Of a stretch of 22,331 nucleotides of DNA, positions 1-10,587 are shown one piece after another. The stretch's first letter is position 1. Each line of letters opens with the position of its first letter. Source of the DNA: Euprymna scolopes (taxonomy: Eukaryota; Mollusca; Cephalopoda; Sepiida; Sepiolidae). The position numbers were made by a program, and so were the translations under genes. The notes under the pieces are model-generated. The model was given only the letters and a program-made list of their open reading frames with translations, was not told where the DNA came from and made no database searches. The stretch lies in the NCBI GenBank assembly GCA_024364805.1, contig CM044498.1, positions 129,777,744-129,800,074 of the forward strand, in the 5' to 3' direction.

Positions 1-20
1 ATATATATATATATATATAT
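1..20. repeat. (TA)n microsatellite, window edge
   Basis: A pure TA dinucleotide run that is cut by the window start, so its real length is unknown. Confidence 0.95.
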
Positions 21-449
21 TGATTAGAATATAGTTAAAGAGATGAATAGGGAAATGAATGTATTCTTAATAGTGACTTACGAAATGCATTAGAATATAA
101 GAGATATGTTGGCTCGATTTTGCATATATAGAAATGTGGATAGATATAACTATTACTGATAAGAGGATTTCAATATTTTCCCGATCCCGATACAATTACC
201 GACTGTGTACTAAATTATAGAGCCGAGACAATTACACTTTCTGATTCTTTAAATATGTCTAAACAAAAAACTATTAAATGATCACTTTTCTATGTTATCA
301 CAAAAACACAGAATAATGTGCAGATATTTTTCAAACGTAAAAATACACTTGAGGAAGAAGTGATATCTGGTTTTAGCTTTACTGGTAGTTAAAAATAAAC
401 AAAGATTTATTATTCTCTAATTACCATCAGCAGTACATTTTATTTTAAA

Positions 450-451
<2 letters not shown>
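21..451. other. AT-rich non-coding stretch
   Basis: I see no open frame of note, no recognisable element end and no RNA gene. It lies between two (TA)n tracts. Confidence 0.6.
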
Positions 452-541
<90 letters not shown>

Positions 542-630
542 GGAGATATATATATATATATATAAATGTTATATAAATAATTATATATATATATAATTTA
601 TTATAAATGAATATATATATATTTATATTT
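452..630. repeat. (TA)n-(GA)n-(TA)n compound microsatellite
   Basis: TA repeats at 452-518 pass into GA repeats at about 519-545 and then into TA repeats again to about 564. Broken TA/TTA-rich sequence follows to about 630. A dinucleotide switch of this kind is typical of slippage-grown compound microsatellites. Confidence 0.95.
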
Positions 631-971
631 ATAATTATTTTTCATAATTCGTTGAGGGCTACACAATAAAGTAATCGCAATCCTGAAGAGAAGACAGGGT
701 GTAGAGAAGAGAAGAAAAATGAGGGAGTTAGCTGACCGATTTCGCCCTAGCATTCTCAAAGCTGCATCGAGGGATTTTTTTTTTTTTGGAAAAAAAAACT
801 AGTGGAAATCGAAAATATGCTTCAAAAATTACGTTACGTTTTGTATGGGGGAAAAAAAAGTCGAGAGAAAGTAATTAAAATAAAGAAGATTCTAAAAACT
901 AATCACGTCCAACCCCAAGGGGCATTCTTTCTGTTTACTGAGAGAAGGCCTTCTCGGTCGAACCTAAACCG
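631..971. other. Non-coding stretch with short palindromes
   Basis: No gene is supported. The 61-codon open frame at 802-987 is lysine- and arginine-rich, matches nothing I recognise and runs into the hairpin that follows. A T-run followed by an A-run lies at about 775-798, and a perfect 14-bp palindrome, GAGAAGGCCTTCTC, lies at 942-955. Confidence 0.5.
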
Positions 972-1067
972 TCTCCAAGACCTTTAATTAGAATAATGAG
1001 TGAGCACGATCCAGGATTTCAAAATAAAGTTGTGCTCACTCATTATTCTAATCTAATATCTTGGAGA
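972..1067. other. Long imperfect hairpin (inverted repeat), precursor-miRNA-sized
   Basis: The inner arms 987-1007 and 1032-1052 are perfect reverse complements over 21 bp, with a core of AATGAGTGAGCAC in the left arm, around a 24-base loop. Going outward, four mismatched positions are followed by another nine perfectly paired bases, 972-980 (TCTCCAAGA) with 1059-1067. Each arm is therefore 36 bases with 32 pairs and no bulges, and the whole folds as one 96-base hairpin. Its size fits an animal miRNA precursor, but a palindromic MITE relic, or an inverted duplication at an element junction, would look the same. The structure is certain from the sequence; any function is not. Confidence 0.85.
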
Positions 1068-1660
1068 TTGTGCACTTAAGTTGGATGTAACTAAACTTAC
1101 TTTGAGAGAACGCATCTTAGTTATTGCAAACGAAGCTCGCCCCAACAAAGTGTCAAACTCCATATGACATGTATTCAACGACCAAACGTTATGTCTATCT
1201 CGATGTGACAAAGTAGCGCTACCATATTAACTGCTTGTCTCTCTCTCCTTCTCTCTTATTTCTAATCTCTCCCTTCTCCCCCATTTCTGCGTTTAAAGTT
1301 TTACCAATCTCACGCCTTCTTTTCCAACCATTTCTCTCTCTCCCTCTTTCTATTCCTATCCGTGTCTGGTTTTATATTTTAAACTCACTCTCGCCTCTTA
1401 TCACCTTCCAATGTCTTTTAAAACTAAACGGCTGCTGATATCTGATTGAAGTTGTTTTTCCCTTTTTAGTGCCTTTTCTAATATTTTTCCTGTTCATAAT
1501 TATTATTTCTGTAAAGTCTCATGAAATTTTAAAATCGTTCATACGATTAGGTAATCAAAACAGGTGCAACTAAGCAGATAAAACGGTCATAAAAATAAAT
1601 ACTTGCTTTGCAAGAGTATTGAGCACTCTTTTCAAGATTTTACTAATTACCATTTTTGCA
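1068..1660. other. Non-coding stretch with polypyrimidine tract
   Basis: About 1235-1350 is CT-rich on the plus strand, which explains the leucine/serine/proline-rich open frame there. I see no gene. The remainder is ordinary AT-rich sequence. Confidence 0.6.
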
Positions 1661-1661
1661 A

Positions 1662-1699
<38 letters not shown>

Positions 1700-1702
1700 A
1701 AT

Positions 1703-1734
<32 letters not shown>

Positions 1735-1736
1735 TT
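1661..1736. repeat. (TA)n microsatellite with interruptions
   Basis: TA repeats are broken by single changes (TG, AA). They encode the Tyr-Ile run seen in the overlapping open frame, which is not a gene. Confidence 0.95.
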
Positions 1737-1958
1737 GTCTTGCGACACTTTTTGAACGAATTCAATTATTTACACGTGCAGTTTTACCTAAATACGGGTT
1801 GGGACTGATTTTCCCTTTTACTAATTTACTACCTCTGAATAAGGAACGTCATACATATTGTTTAAAATAGAATTATCCACTGACACATGTTTCGTCGTCT
1901 ACGACTCATATCGCTAGATTCGGGTACGTTGACTTATGGCAGATGTGGAAACACCATA

Positions 1959-3171
<1,213 letters not shown>

Positions 3172-3172
3172 G

Positions 3173-3223
<51 letters not shown>

Positions 3224-3224
3224 G

Positions 3225-3267
<43 letters not shown>
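3172..3267. repeat. (ATT)n trinucleotide microsatellite
   Basis: About 30 ATT units with a short GTTGTT interruption near 3223-3229. The poly-isoleucine open frame on the minus strand comes from this repeat and is not a gene. Confidence 0.97.
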
Positions 3268-3268
<1 letters not shown>

Positions 3269-3389
3269 ATTATCAATGAAATTATTTTCGTAAATATATC
3301 TACTGTTATTCTAGTATATACTATTATTAGTATGATTATGATAACTATCACATTGATATTATGATTATTATTCGTTATCTTGCTTTTAA

Positions 3390-4957
3390 ATTCAATTTTT
3401 TTTAAGTTTCTGGCTTTGAACCCTTAACATTAATTTTTTTGGTCTCAAATAAAAATATAATGTTTAACCTCTGTCTAATTTATCTACATCTAAAATATCA
3501 AGTCTTTAGACCAAAAATTGGCGGAGAAATTTCATAGAATCGACAAAGGTCAACTCTTTCAACTTTGACATTTTAGCAGCCAAATTTTCGCCCCAATACT
3601 GATTAAAATGCTTGCTACATGCCTGATTATCTGTGATGTGTAATTTTTCCAAGATTAGACCCAAAATTCGGTAAGTAGTTTGCTAGAAAGCGCGATGGTA
3701 AAATCTTTTGAATTTGATCTCTCGGAAGCTTATATTTTCGACCCAAACAGATTAGAAAGCTTTCCCTATCTCTGTATACACTTTTTGTAAAATTTCAAAT
3801 GTTTAGGCCAGAAATTGTGTAATTGTGTAGAGACCGCAGACGTCATTTTTTTAAAACTTTTACCTCTGTTGTGATCTTTAACGTTTATAATTTTGGTCTT
3901 AAATCAAATTATTTATTTAGATGCATGTCCAATGAACGTATATCTAAAATTTCAATTGTTTATACCTACAATTATCGGAGTGGTTTGGTAAAGTTCTACA
4001 AAGGTCAAACCGTTTAACTTTGTCGCCTTTACAGCCGAATTTATGGCCGAAAACGGATTACAAAAATTTTCTCACACCTCCGTACACTGTATATCAAATT
4101 TCGAGTCTGTAGACTGAAAACAGAGTTATTGCGTAGGGGAATTTACACACGCAGAAATACTCAGAGACACGTTCACTTTTATATATATACTAGCATTCAG
4201 CCCGAAGTTGCTCGGGTGTTTGGATGTGTATTTTTAGCCAAAAAAAAGTGGTACTGGGAAGACAGGCTCGAACCCGTATCCCGAAGGGGTAAAAGTCGGC
4301 GAAAAAACGTGACGTTTCTACTGTTACGACCACCGCCAAAACGGATGTTAAGGAGGTTTTAATTAAGGCTAGACAATAGAAGGTGGTATGAATTTCAAAA
4401 ATATCGGCGAATAAAGCGACCCCCCGTAGAAAAGTGTCCAGTGACAAGTGAAGATATTAATGTCTTAGTTAAATTTTCGATATTTGTCGTCTGAAAGGTC
4501 GAACTTAACGATGCTGATCATGGTAAAATCCGTCGTTTCTGTCGAAGGTTTTAGGCAGACATGCAAACATACACGCATACATACATTTATATATTGGTAA
4601 CTAAAACCTTGGACCCAAACATATTAAAAAAACGTTCCCTATCTCTGAATACCTTTATGTAAAATTTCCAATGTTTACACCAGAAATTATGTACTTTGGT
4701 AGAGACCGCAGAGGTCATTTTTTTTAAACTTTGACCTCTATTATGACCCCTTAACATTTGTTGTTTTCAGTTAAAATCAAGTTATTATGTAAGATCCATG
4801 TCCAAGGAATATGTATCTAAAATTTCAATTGTTTATACCCATAATTGGCGGAGGTGTTTGTTAGAGTTCTCAAAGTTAAAATTATTGAACATTGACCCCT
4901 TATCAGCCGAATTTCTATACGAAAACGAATTACAAAGATGTTCCCAAATCTCAGTAA
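3390..4957. repeat. Degenerate tandem repeat, ~450-bp period, with insert
   Basis: Three diverged copies can be aligned by eye. The phrase ATCTAAAATTTCAATTGTTT and its variants recurs near 3491, 3941 and 4815. GACC(C)AAACA-ATTA followed by TTCCCTATCTCTG-ATAC recurs near 3739 and 4612. Copies one and two are offset by about 450 bases. Copies two and three are offset by about 873 bases, the excess being one inserted block of about 420 bases at roughly 4180-4600. Inside each period, related modules of about 150 bases (an AAATTTCAA-like phrase, then a TTTAGACC-AAAATTG-like phrase, then an AAGGTCA-like phrase) suggest an older, smaller unit. Short open frames within it are not convincing genes. 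Confidence 0.7.
4180..4600 (-). mobile_element. Block inserted in the 450-bp repeat; possible tRNA-derived SINE
   Basis: This block has no counterpart between the first and second copies of the surrounding repeat, so it looks like an insertion. On the minus strand, 4263-4280 reads ACGGGTTCGAGCCTGT, containing a good pol III B box (GGTTCGAGCC). A poor A-box-like TGGCGGTGGTCG lies about 60 bases upstream near 4325-4336. It is not a foldable tRNA gene. A tRNA-derived SINE is plausible; a longer unknown repeat is equally possible. I see no clear target-site duplication. Confidence 0.35.
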
Positions 4958-5104
4958 AAAAATTAATTAAAATTACAAGTTACTGAAGTAATACGAACTA
5001 ATTAAAATCAAAAATTAATACAAACTAACTAAAATTAAAAGTTAACTGAAGTAATACAAACCAATTATAAAAAAATAAATAAATATAAAAATCTACTACC
5101 ACTC
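4958..5104 (+). mobile_element. Internal fragment of a Penelope-like element 3' region
   Basis: This block closely matches 5440-5612, from the ATTAAAATTA-AAGTTACTGAA segment through AAAATCTACTACCACTCAT. It begins where the third copy of the 450-bp repeat breaks off and ends at a (TA)n tract. It carries no coding sequence. It is either a partial upstream copy in a tandem PLE arrangement or an older separate insertion. Confidence 0.7.
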
Positions 5105-5130
5105 ATATATATATATATATATATATATAA
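5105..5130. repeat. (TA)n microsatellite between two PLE pieces
   Basis: A short TA run exactly between the partial 3' fragment on the left and the longer 3' copy on the right. Confidence 0.9.
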
Positions 5131-6118
5131 CTCTTCATACGGCTCCCACCTAACACTTACCATTACAACCATAACCCATTAGAACAGATACACCACTGCA
5201 CACAGCTCACAGCCCGCCTCACATTCCAAACAGGACATTACCACAACCTCCTCCCATATAAATAATACAAAAATAAATAAATGAATAAAATAACAATAAT
5301 ATACTAAAAGAAACAATAATATACTAAATATAATTATAATATACTAAATATAAATATATAATAATATACTAAATATAACAATAATATACTAAAAGAAACT
5401 TAATAAATAAAACAGCAGTGTATATTTAAAACAAAAATATAATTAAAATTAAAAGTTACTGAAGTAATACAAACCAACTAAAATCAAAAGTTAATACAAA
5501 CCAACTAAAATCAAAAGTTAATACAAACCAACTAAAATTAAAAGTTAGCTTAAATAATACAAACCAATTGAAATAAAAAAATAAATATAAAAATCTACTA
5601 CCACTCATGAAAATAAATAAATTAACAACTCCCAAGGAATGTCACCCCTATTCCCCTTCCCTTCCCTTCCCCTCACCTATCCTCCTACCCCAAGCAACAC
5701 TAACCTAAACACCCAGCTGCCGACCCCGACCTCTCCTCCTCTCTCACATCCTGCCCCTACAGTAGTCGACCGGACGCAGCTCAGTAGCGACTCAAGTGAC
5801 CCAGAAAAGCAGAGACACCCACACATCAGCAGAAAAAAATAAATAAATAATAGTAATAATGATAAAGACAACATAACAGAGAACAATAAAAAAGCTCACG
5901 CTAAAACAAGTTATAAACCAAAAACAAAATAAATAAATAAAATAAAAATAAAGACAAATAAATAAAAATAAGAAATTCAAAAACATGTTAATTACCTCAT
6001 CATACCATACATAAACCCCCTACTCACATTTGCCCCGAGGCCTCACATAGCTTCACAACTTCCGGTCCTTCATCCAGCATGCTTTGAATCGACCTGTTAC
6101 GCACATCATTTGAAAAGG
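5131..6118 (+). mobile_element. 5'-truncated Penelope-like element, 3' region only
   Basis: This stretch aligns with 21001-21844, which lies directly downstream of a readable PLE GIY-YIG frame. Over the first 86 aligned bases I count about 78 identities. Homology begins at the position of the stop codon in the other copy, so this piece holds only the non-coding 3' part. It is A-rich with AATAAATAAATA stretches, a C-rich central part (about 5640-5770) and a conserved end with GCTCACGCTAAA, ACATGTTAATTACCT and CTGTTACGC. The 5' edge coincides with a (TA)n tract, and another (TA)n tract starts about 29 bases past the 3' edge. It is a fossil with no coding capacity. Confidence 0.8.
5451..5574 (+). 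repeat. 27/35-bp minisatellite inside the PLE 3' region
   Basis: Four units can be read as 35, 27, 27 and 35 bases, each ending near AATACAAACCAACTAAAAT. The long units carry extra bases after AAAAGTTA. The downstream PLE copy (about 21240-21280) has only one clear unit, so the array expanded in this copy or lineage. Confidence 0.75.
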
Positions 6119-6141
6119 GAAAATTTACGTCGCATAGGATT

Positions 6142-6146
<5 letters not shown>

Positions 6147-6206
<60 letters not shown>
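6147..6206. repeat. (TA)n microsatellite
   Basis: A pure TA run just downstream of the PLE 3' region. It explains the Tyr-Ile run in the overlapping open frame. Confidence 0.95.
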
Positions 6207-6207
<1 letters not shown>

Positions 6208-6853
6208 GCAATTCATTTGTATAGAACACGGGTTTCATGTTTCTGCAATTTTACAGATGAGGAAAAATTATTTGAATATTTTGGATTATTGAGTCTGCTA
6301 GTCTCATTTCAGTGTTATTTTCACAACTTCTCGGCTGATGTAAACATCCGCTTTATCCAACTCGGGCATATTTCTTTGGATGATGAGGTTTCAAACTTTC
6401 AATACAGGTGATAGTAATAATACAATAACGAATTGCGTACAACGATTTCTCCTGTTTTAACTGACAGAACAAAACGCATACTATTTCTTTGTTCATGTAA
6501 AAGTTCCGTGAAAACTTCCTAGGGTAGACAGAAGAATTCTACAGATATACAAAATATACGCATGGAGACTCTAACAGATCATATCGGCTAAAACGTTTTG
6601 AAAATTACAGTCAAGTCTAGAACGATAGCCTTAATAAATTTCCCCTTTCTATATACAGGTGACCCCCCCAAAAAACAGGACATTCAATGTTTTTTTCTGA
6701 GCATTTTACAGTCAAAGGGGAAGAAAGGCCAAATAGCTTAGTGTTTTTATGTGATGTCTTGAATATATTATGTCCAAAGTTTCATTTAATTTTGACAAAC
6801 ACTAAGAAATGGGTCCTAATTAGAGTTGGGCCCCGTTTTTTTTTTTTGGTCAA

Positions 6854-6855
<2 letters not shown>
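6207..6855. other. Non-coding stretch, nothing recognised
   Basis: Short open frames at 6217-6411 and 6687-6974 match no family I know, and the second runs into a TA tract. A C-run (6663-6669) and a T-run (about 6836-6847) are the only local oddities. Confidence 0.5.
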
Positions 6856-6928
<73 letters not shown>

Positions 6929-6932
6929 ATAC
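6856..6932. repeat. (TA)n microsatellite
   Basis: A TA run of about 75 bases with one TT interruption near its 3' end. Confidence 0.95.
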
Positions 6933-8080
6933 ATTTATTTTCAGATATACGTAGTAAATGTTGTTTTAATGTGATTTAAGTTTCCAGACATTGCATATAA
7001 AAGAATATCTATTAGCACAGATTTTCAGAGATACTTATACAAAGTTAAATATATTGCAGTTATCTATATTCTTTGATTGAAATCCGTTCCAAGCAAAAAA
7101 CCTTAGTACTTAAACAGCACACAAGAGCATGAAGTTCGTAAGTGAACATTCTTTAAGGAGAAAAAAGGTATGAGTAGCGATGGCTCGAGTGAGTAATAAG
7201 CGAATGTACATCACTAAATAAAATTTACAAAAACAGCAGAGACCAACCGGATATTGTGTTGTGGGTAGCCAACCCATGACAAGCAGACACGTCTTCACCG
7301 GAATTCAATTGCCTTTACTGACTTTAATGAAAATGGGCTAAAACGGTTTTTGAGCCTTCACATTTGTTGGGAGAATGGTTTTATTTTGTAAACGCAGTAC
7401 TCTTTCGTTTCTGACGGCGTCACATAAAAAAGGGGGTTCTGTGACCTTTCAGATGAAATCTTTACAAGTCTCCTTTAGGAAAAGGAAGCTGATGCCATTT
7501 GTGGTGCTTTCTAAAGATCTAATCGATTTCTACGAGATGCGTATTAGAATAAGAAGAATACACATTCCTACTGATTTCTAAAGATAGATTCTATGTACAA
7601 TAGCCGATATACTATTAAGACTAGAAAGAGGTTTCATCTCTTCTACGTCAGCGTTTCTTAGTCTTGTTAATGTAGCCGCCTAAAAAAGCTTATTACGGCT
7701 TGATAAGATAATGTGACTAATGATTATCGAGATCGACTGACCTCCCCCTTCAAAAAAGATACCTGAGTTCGACAAGATTCATGTAAAGAATGTCGGATAC
7801 TATATCGGCCGTAACGTTCTGATAATATTAACCAGAAGGAAACCAGTTGTCCGAATACACCAAATGATACAAATATCTAATCCTCTTTACCAATATATCG
7901 ATAGATTGGCTGTGTATTATTACTTTTCCTAAATGCCTGACCCTTGTGAGAAACGCAATAAAATGTGATTTACTTTTTAAAACTTTTACCGGTGGACACT
8001 AGTATTTTATTCTTAAGAAAATGTTAGTGTAAATATAGTCGTTCGATTAAAACACATTTGCAAAGTCAAACTGGACCCTG
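6933..8080. other. Non-coding stretch, nothing recognised
   Basis: Open frames of 60-70 codons at 7110-7298 (minus) and 7375-7581 (plus) have no motif I recognise and no codon pattern that convinces me. No element ends were found. Confidence 0.5.
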
Positions 8081-8112
8081 TACACACACACACACAAACA
8101 CACACACACACG

Positions 8113-8158
<46 letters not shown>
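8081..8158. repeat. (CA)n-(TA)n compound microsatellite, left flank of mariner
   Basis: CA repeats at about 8081-8123 pass into TA repeats at 8124-8158. The last TA (8157-8158) is the left target-site copy of the adjacent mariner. Confidence 0.95.
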
Positions 8159-8162
<4 letters not shown>

Positions 8163-8185
8163 GATGGTGCAAAAATAAAGTTGAT
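8159..8185 (+). repeat. Mariner left terminal inverted repeat
   Basis: The TIR lies next to the 3' end of the transposase gene. It starts TTAAGATGGTGCAAAAATAA and pairs imperfectly with the right end. Confidence 0.85.
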
Positions 8186-8235
8186 GTTTGACGTTCAACT
8201 TCAAAAGATCATAACTACTTTCATATTAAACTTTA

Positions 8236-9218
8236 TCAATCGAAATAAGAACCATGAGAATCGGCACATTTTGCAAACGAGCAATAGGTTTATGTATTCC
8301 ATTAGCATAAAAATCAAGAGGTCAAGAAGTGAGGAAGGCATTGAAAGACAATTCGGCATCATCTCGGCTTTTGAAGCATTTTTCTCACAGGAAATTGTCG
8401 AGATGTTTTAAACAGTGATAATAAATAGAGGCGAGGGCTGATTAATTCGGCGGATGAGGTTAAGCCTCGTAGTCCAAGCAGTTAAGGTTCTGCAGGGTCA
8501 GTGAAGCAACATGGAAGAGGTTTGACCCCTTTATATTGATTAATATCGGGCAGATAAGTTGAAGCTTCTATTGGATTCCGTCAATTTGTCGGCAGTACTT
8601 CTCCGGCGTAATTGTTTCACTCGGATTCAATAAGCTGGGATTGAGGAGACCGGTCTCAGATCATTATATAGTGCCCATAACATTTTTTTTCAAATTCGGG
8701 TTCAGGAAGTGTTGTGGGGCTTCTGCGGCATCCAACCACTGTTCCAAACCTCGCAAGTTGTTATAGAGGATCCTCTTCTCATCACACATTACAATTCCCT
8801 CGGGAAATGGGTCGTTTTTGTTGCTGATAGGCAGCGTAGAAGACACCTAAAAACGACGATTTTAAAAAATTATTGTTCAATCTATGTGGCACCCATTTAT
8901 CAAACGATCTTTACTGTCCTATCTGCTTTAAATGGCGAACAACTGCTGCATAGTCGAGCTCGAATGCATTTGCAGCTTCTCGTGTGGTTTTGCCAGGATC
9001 GACTTCAATTAAAGATTTCAAATGTTCGTTATCAACCACAGTCGGCCGGTCACGAAGCTCTCGAAACAATTACGAAATTTCTTGAACTAGCATCATGCCA
9101 CACGTTCGTAAGTTGTTCCTGGGCCAATCGTCACGTTGCTATCACAAGATATTTCGGTTGCTTTTCGACCTAGTTTGAACTGGAACGAGAATATCGTGCG
9201 GATTTGAATTTTCTCCAT
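8236..9218 (-). pseudogene. Mariner transposase pseudogene
   Basis: The family protein cuts and pastes its own element through paired helix-turn-helix motifs and a DD34D/N catalytic domain. Its usual length of about 340 residues fits this 983-base span. The start is ATG at 9216-9218, giving MEKIQIRTIFSFQFKLGRK, which matches the N-terminus of cecropia-type transposases. Further pieces include RPTVVDNEHLKSLIEVDPGK, VRHLKQIGQ and KWVPH (second HTH and linker), MCDEKRILYNN (first catalytic Asp present, with the usual Trp after CDEK changed to Arg) and LNPSETITPEKYCRQID. The C-terminus is readable only in another frame as ADSHGSYFD then TGA at 8236-8238. Several stops and at least three frame changes break it. 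The HDNARPH motif that carries the second catalytic Asp is lost by an in-frame 18-base deletion at about 8510/8511, leaving LFHVASLTLQ. The third catalytic position, expected in IDYHFF, reads Tyr near 8421-8423. Confidence 0.92.
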
Positions 9219-9377
9219 GCTTTAGAAAACCTGCAAAACAGCGGTAAAGAGGTTGAGAACAGTAACGAATAATAGGATTCGATAGAGTGAAAAACGCGCT
9301 TTAAAAAGATATATAGCATCGTTATATTTATCAAAGAATCAATTCAGAAATCATATATAAAGTAACATATGTGAGAA

Positions 9378-9404
9378 AACAATATTGTTTTTCAACCAAC
9401 CTAA
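9378..9404 (-). repeat. Mariner right terminal inverted repeat
   Basis: The TIR upstream of the transposase start. Read on the minus strand it starts TTAGGTTGGTTGAAAAACAA, then TA-rich target sequence begins at 9405. Confidence 0.85.
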
Positions 9405-9475
9405 TATACATATATATATATATATATACATATATATATACATGCATATATATATATATGCATACATATATATAC
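9405..9475. repeat. (TA)n/(TACA) microsatellite, right flank of mariner
   Basis: TA repeats with CA and GC interruptions begin directly at the mariner right end. They probably continue the same tract found on the left. Confidence 0.95.
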
Positions 9476-10480
9476 AGAAATAAAAATTACAATAAGTTTA
9501 CCAAGGTAATCAAAATGGTAAACTTAAAATATATTATAAATATTAAAGAGTTAATATTTACAAGTAAAGTAATCTCAACCAGATGTAAAAGCTCAATAAA
9601 ACCAAAAAGGAAATAGAGCTTATAATATGAACAAATGATTAATAAAACATGTTAAAAAACATCTTGAAAAAGAGTTAAAAACATATTTAATTTCAAAAAG
9701 GAAGCACAAGATATTAACAAACTCCTCAAATTCACTTACGAAGTTAGGCTGTATAAATTGTTAATGTTGATCGAAATTGCATCTGATTATTTCGGTTATT
9801 TATCATCGATCCTTATCGAAGACAATCCGGCACAAAAACTATCTACAAACACTGCCAGCACCATGAAGTTCCTTCTTGTGAAATATCATAAAAATACACC
9901 CAGCTGTTTTGGACTCCATAAGGAACAAACTCGCACAGAGGCACATGCACACAAATGCATACACACGAACACAATTCATTTTATATAATAGTAGGCATGT
10001 ATACATATTTGATTTTGAAACTGAATAATCGCATTTAAAAGAAGTTGGAAAACAATGTCAAATGTTACTAAAAAAATATTTTATATTGAAAACTTTGTAT
10101 TAATAAGAACAATCAACCTTAAAAAAACAAATAAATCAGAAATAACTCGAGATGTCTTATGGTATACGTAACACCAGCACCCGTTTCGCTTAAGGTTTAA
10201 ACAAAAATAATATAATATCTTTAATGATGATATTTTAAAGTTTGCTATCTATTTTCCTCAGAAATTTAAATAACGAATTTCAGCATTCGGTTTACTCATC
10301 GAATATTTTAATGATATTTACAGGTTGAAAACTACATCTTACCCACCGTTTCCATTCTGTTTATATTTTAATTATCACGAACATCTTTTGAATTTTTCAT
10401 AATATGTAGTATTGGGTATACCAGCTTAAATGCTATATAGGTAGTTTGAGAAATAGAAAGTTATATAGCCTATTTTGATT
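9476..10480. other. AT-rich non-coding stretch
   Basis: Open frames at 9371-9616 and 9758-9988 are AT-driven and match nothing I know. No element ends or RNA genes were seen. Confidence 0.5.
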
Positions 10481-10541
10481 TCCCCACACGAGTGTAGCGG
10501 GGTCACAAAAGGTTAGGCTTTACAGGTATCAACCTAGAGAG

Positions 10542-10587
10542 AATGCACCGGAAATTAAGGGTGGCATGCACCGGAAATTAGGGGTGA
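10542..10587 (+). repeat. Short tandem duplication
   Basis: The phrase ATGCACCGGAAATTA-GGGTG occurs twice, at about 10542-10563 and 10566-10587, separated by a few bases. It lies in a locally GC-richer block (10480-10850) that otherwise shows no recognisable gene. Confidence 0.8.

Larger units (their letters stand above)
8159..9404 (-). mobile_element. Near full-length mariner (cecropia/Hsmar1-like), inactive
   Basis: The 1246-bp element has both terminal inverted repeats. The left end begins TTAAGATGGTGCAAAAATAA at 8159, and the right end, read inward on the minus strand, begins TTAGGTTGGTTGAAAAACAA at 9404. The two agree at 15 of their first 20 bases. Both ends are flanked by TA (8157-8158 and 9405-9406), the standard mariner target duplication. 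The transposase runs on the minus strand. Size, TIRs and protein all fit the Tc1/mariner superfamily, cecropia subfamily (the group that includes Hsmar1, the source of human SETMAR). It has inserted into a TA-rich microsatellite, where every site is a legal TA target. Confidence 0.93.

Noticed and set aside
4262-4345. A tRNA gene on the minus strand
   Set aside because: Only the B box is good. No acceptor stem or anticodon arm can be folded, and the A box is poor.
5639-5842. Pro/Ser/Thr-rich small protein
   Set aside because: It lies in the C-rich centre of the PLE non-coding 3' region, and its reading frame is not preserved in the paralogous copy.
8709-9173. 154-codon plus-strand open frame
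   Set aside because: It is the antisense shadow of the mariner transposase. The minus strand carries the recognisable transposase motifs over the same bases.
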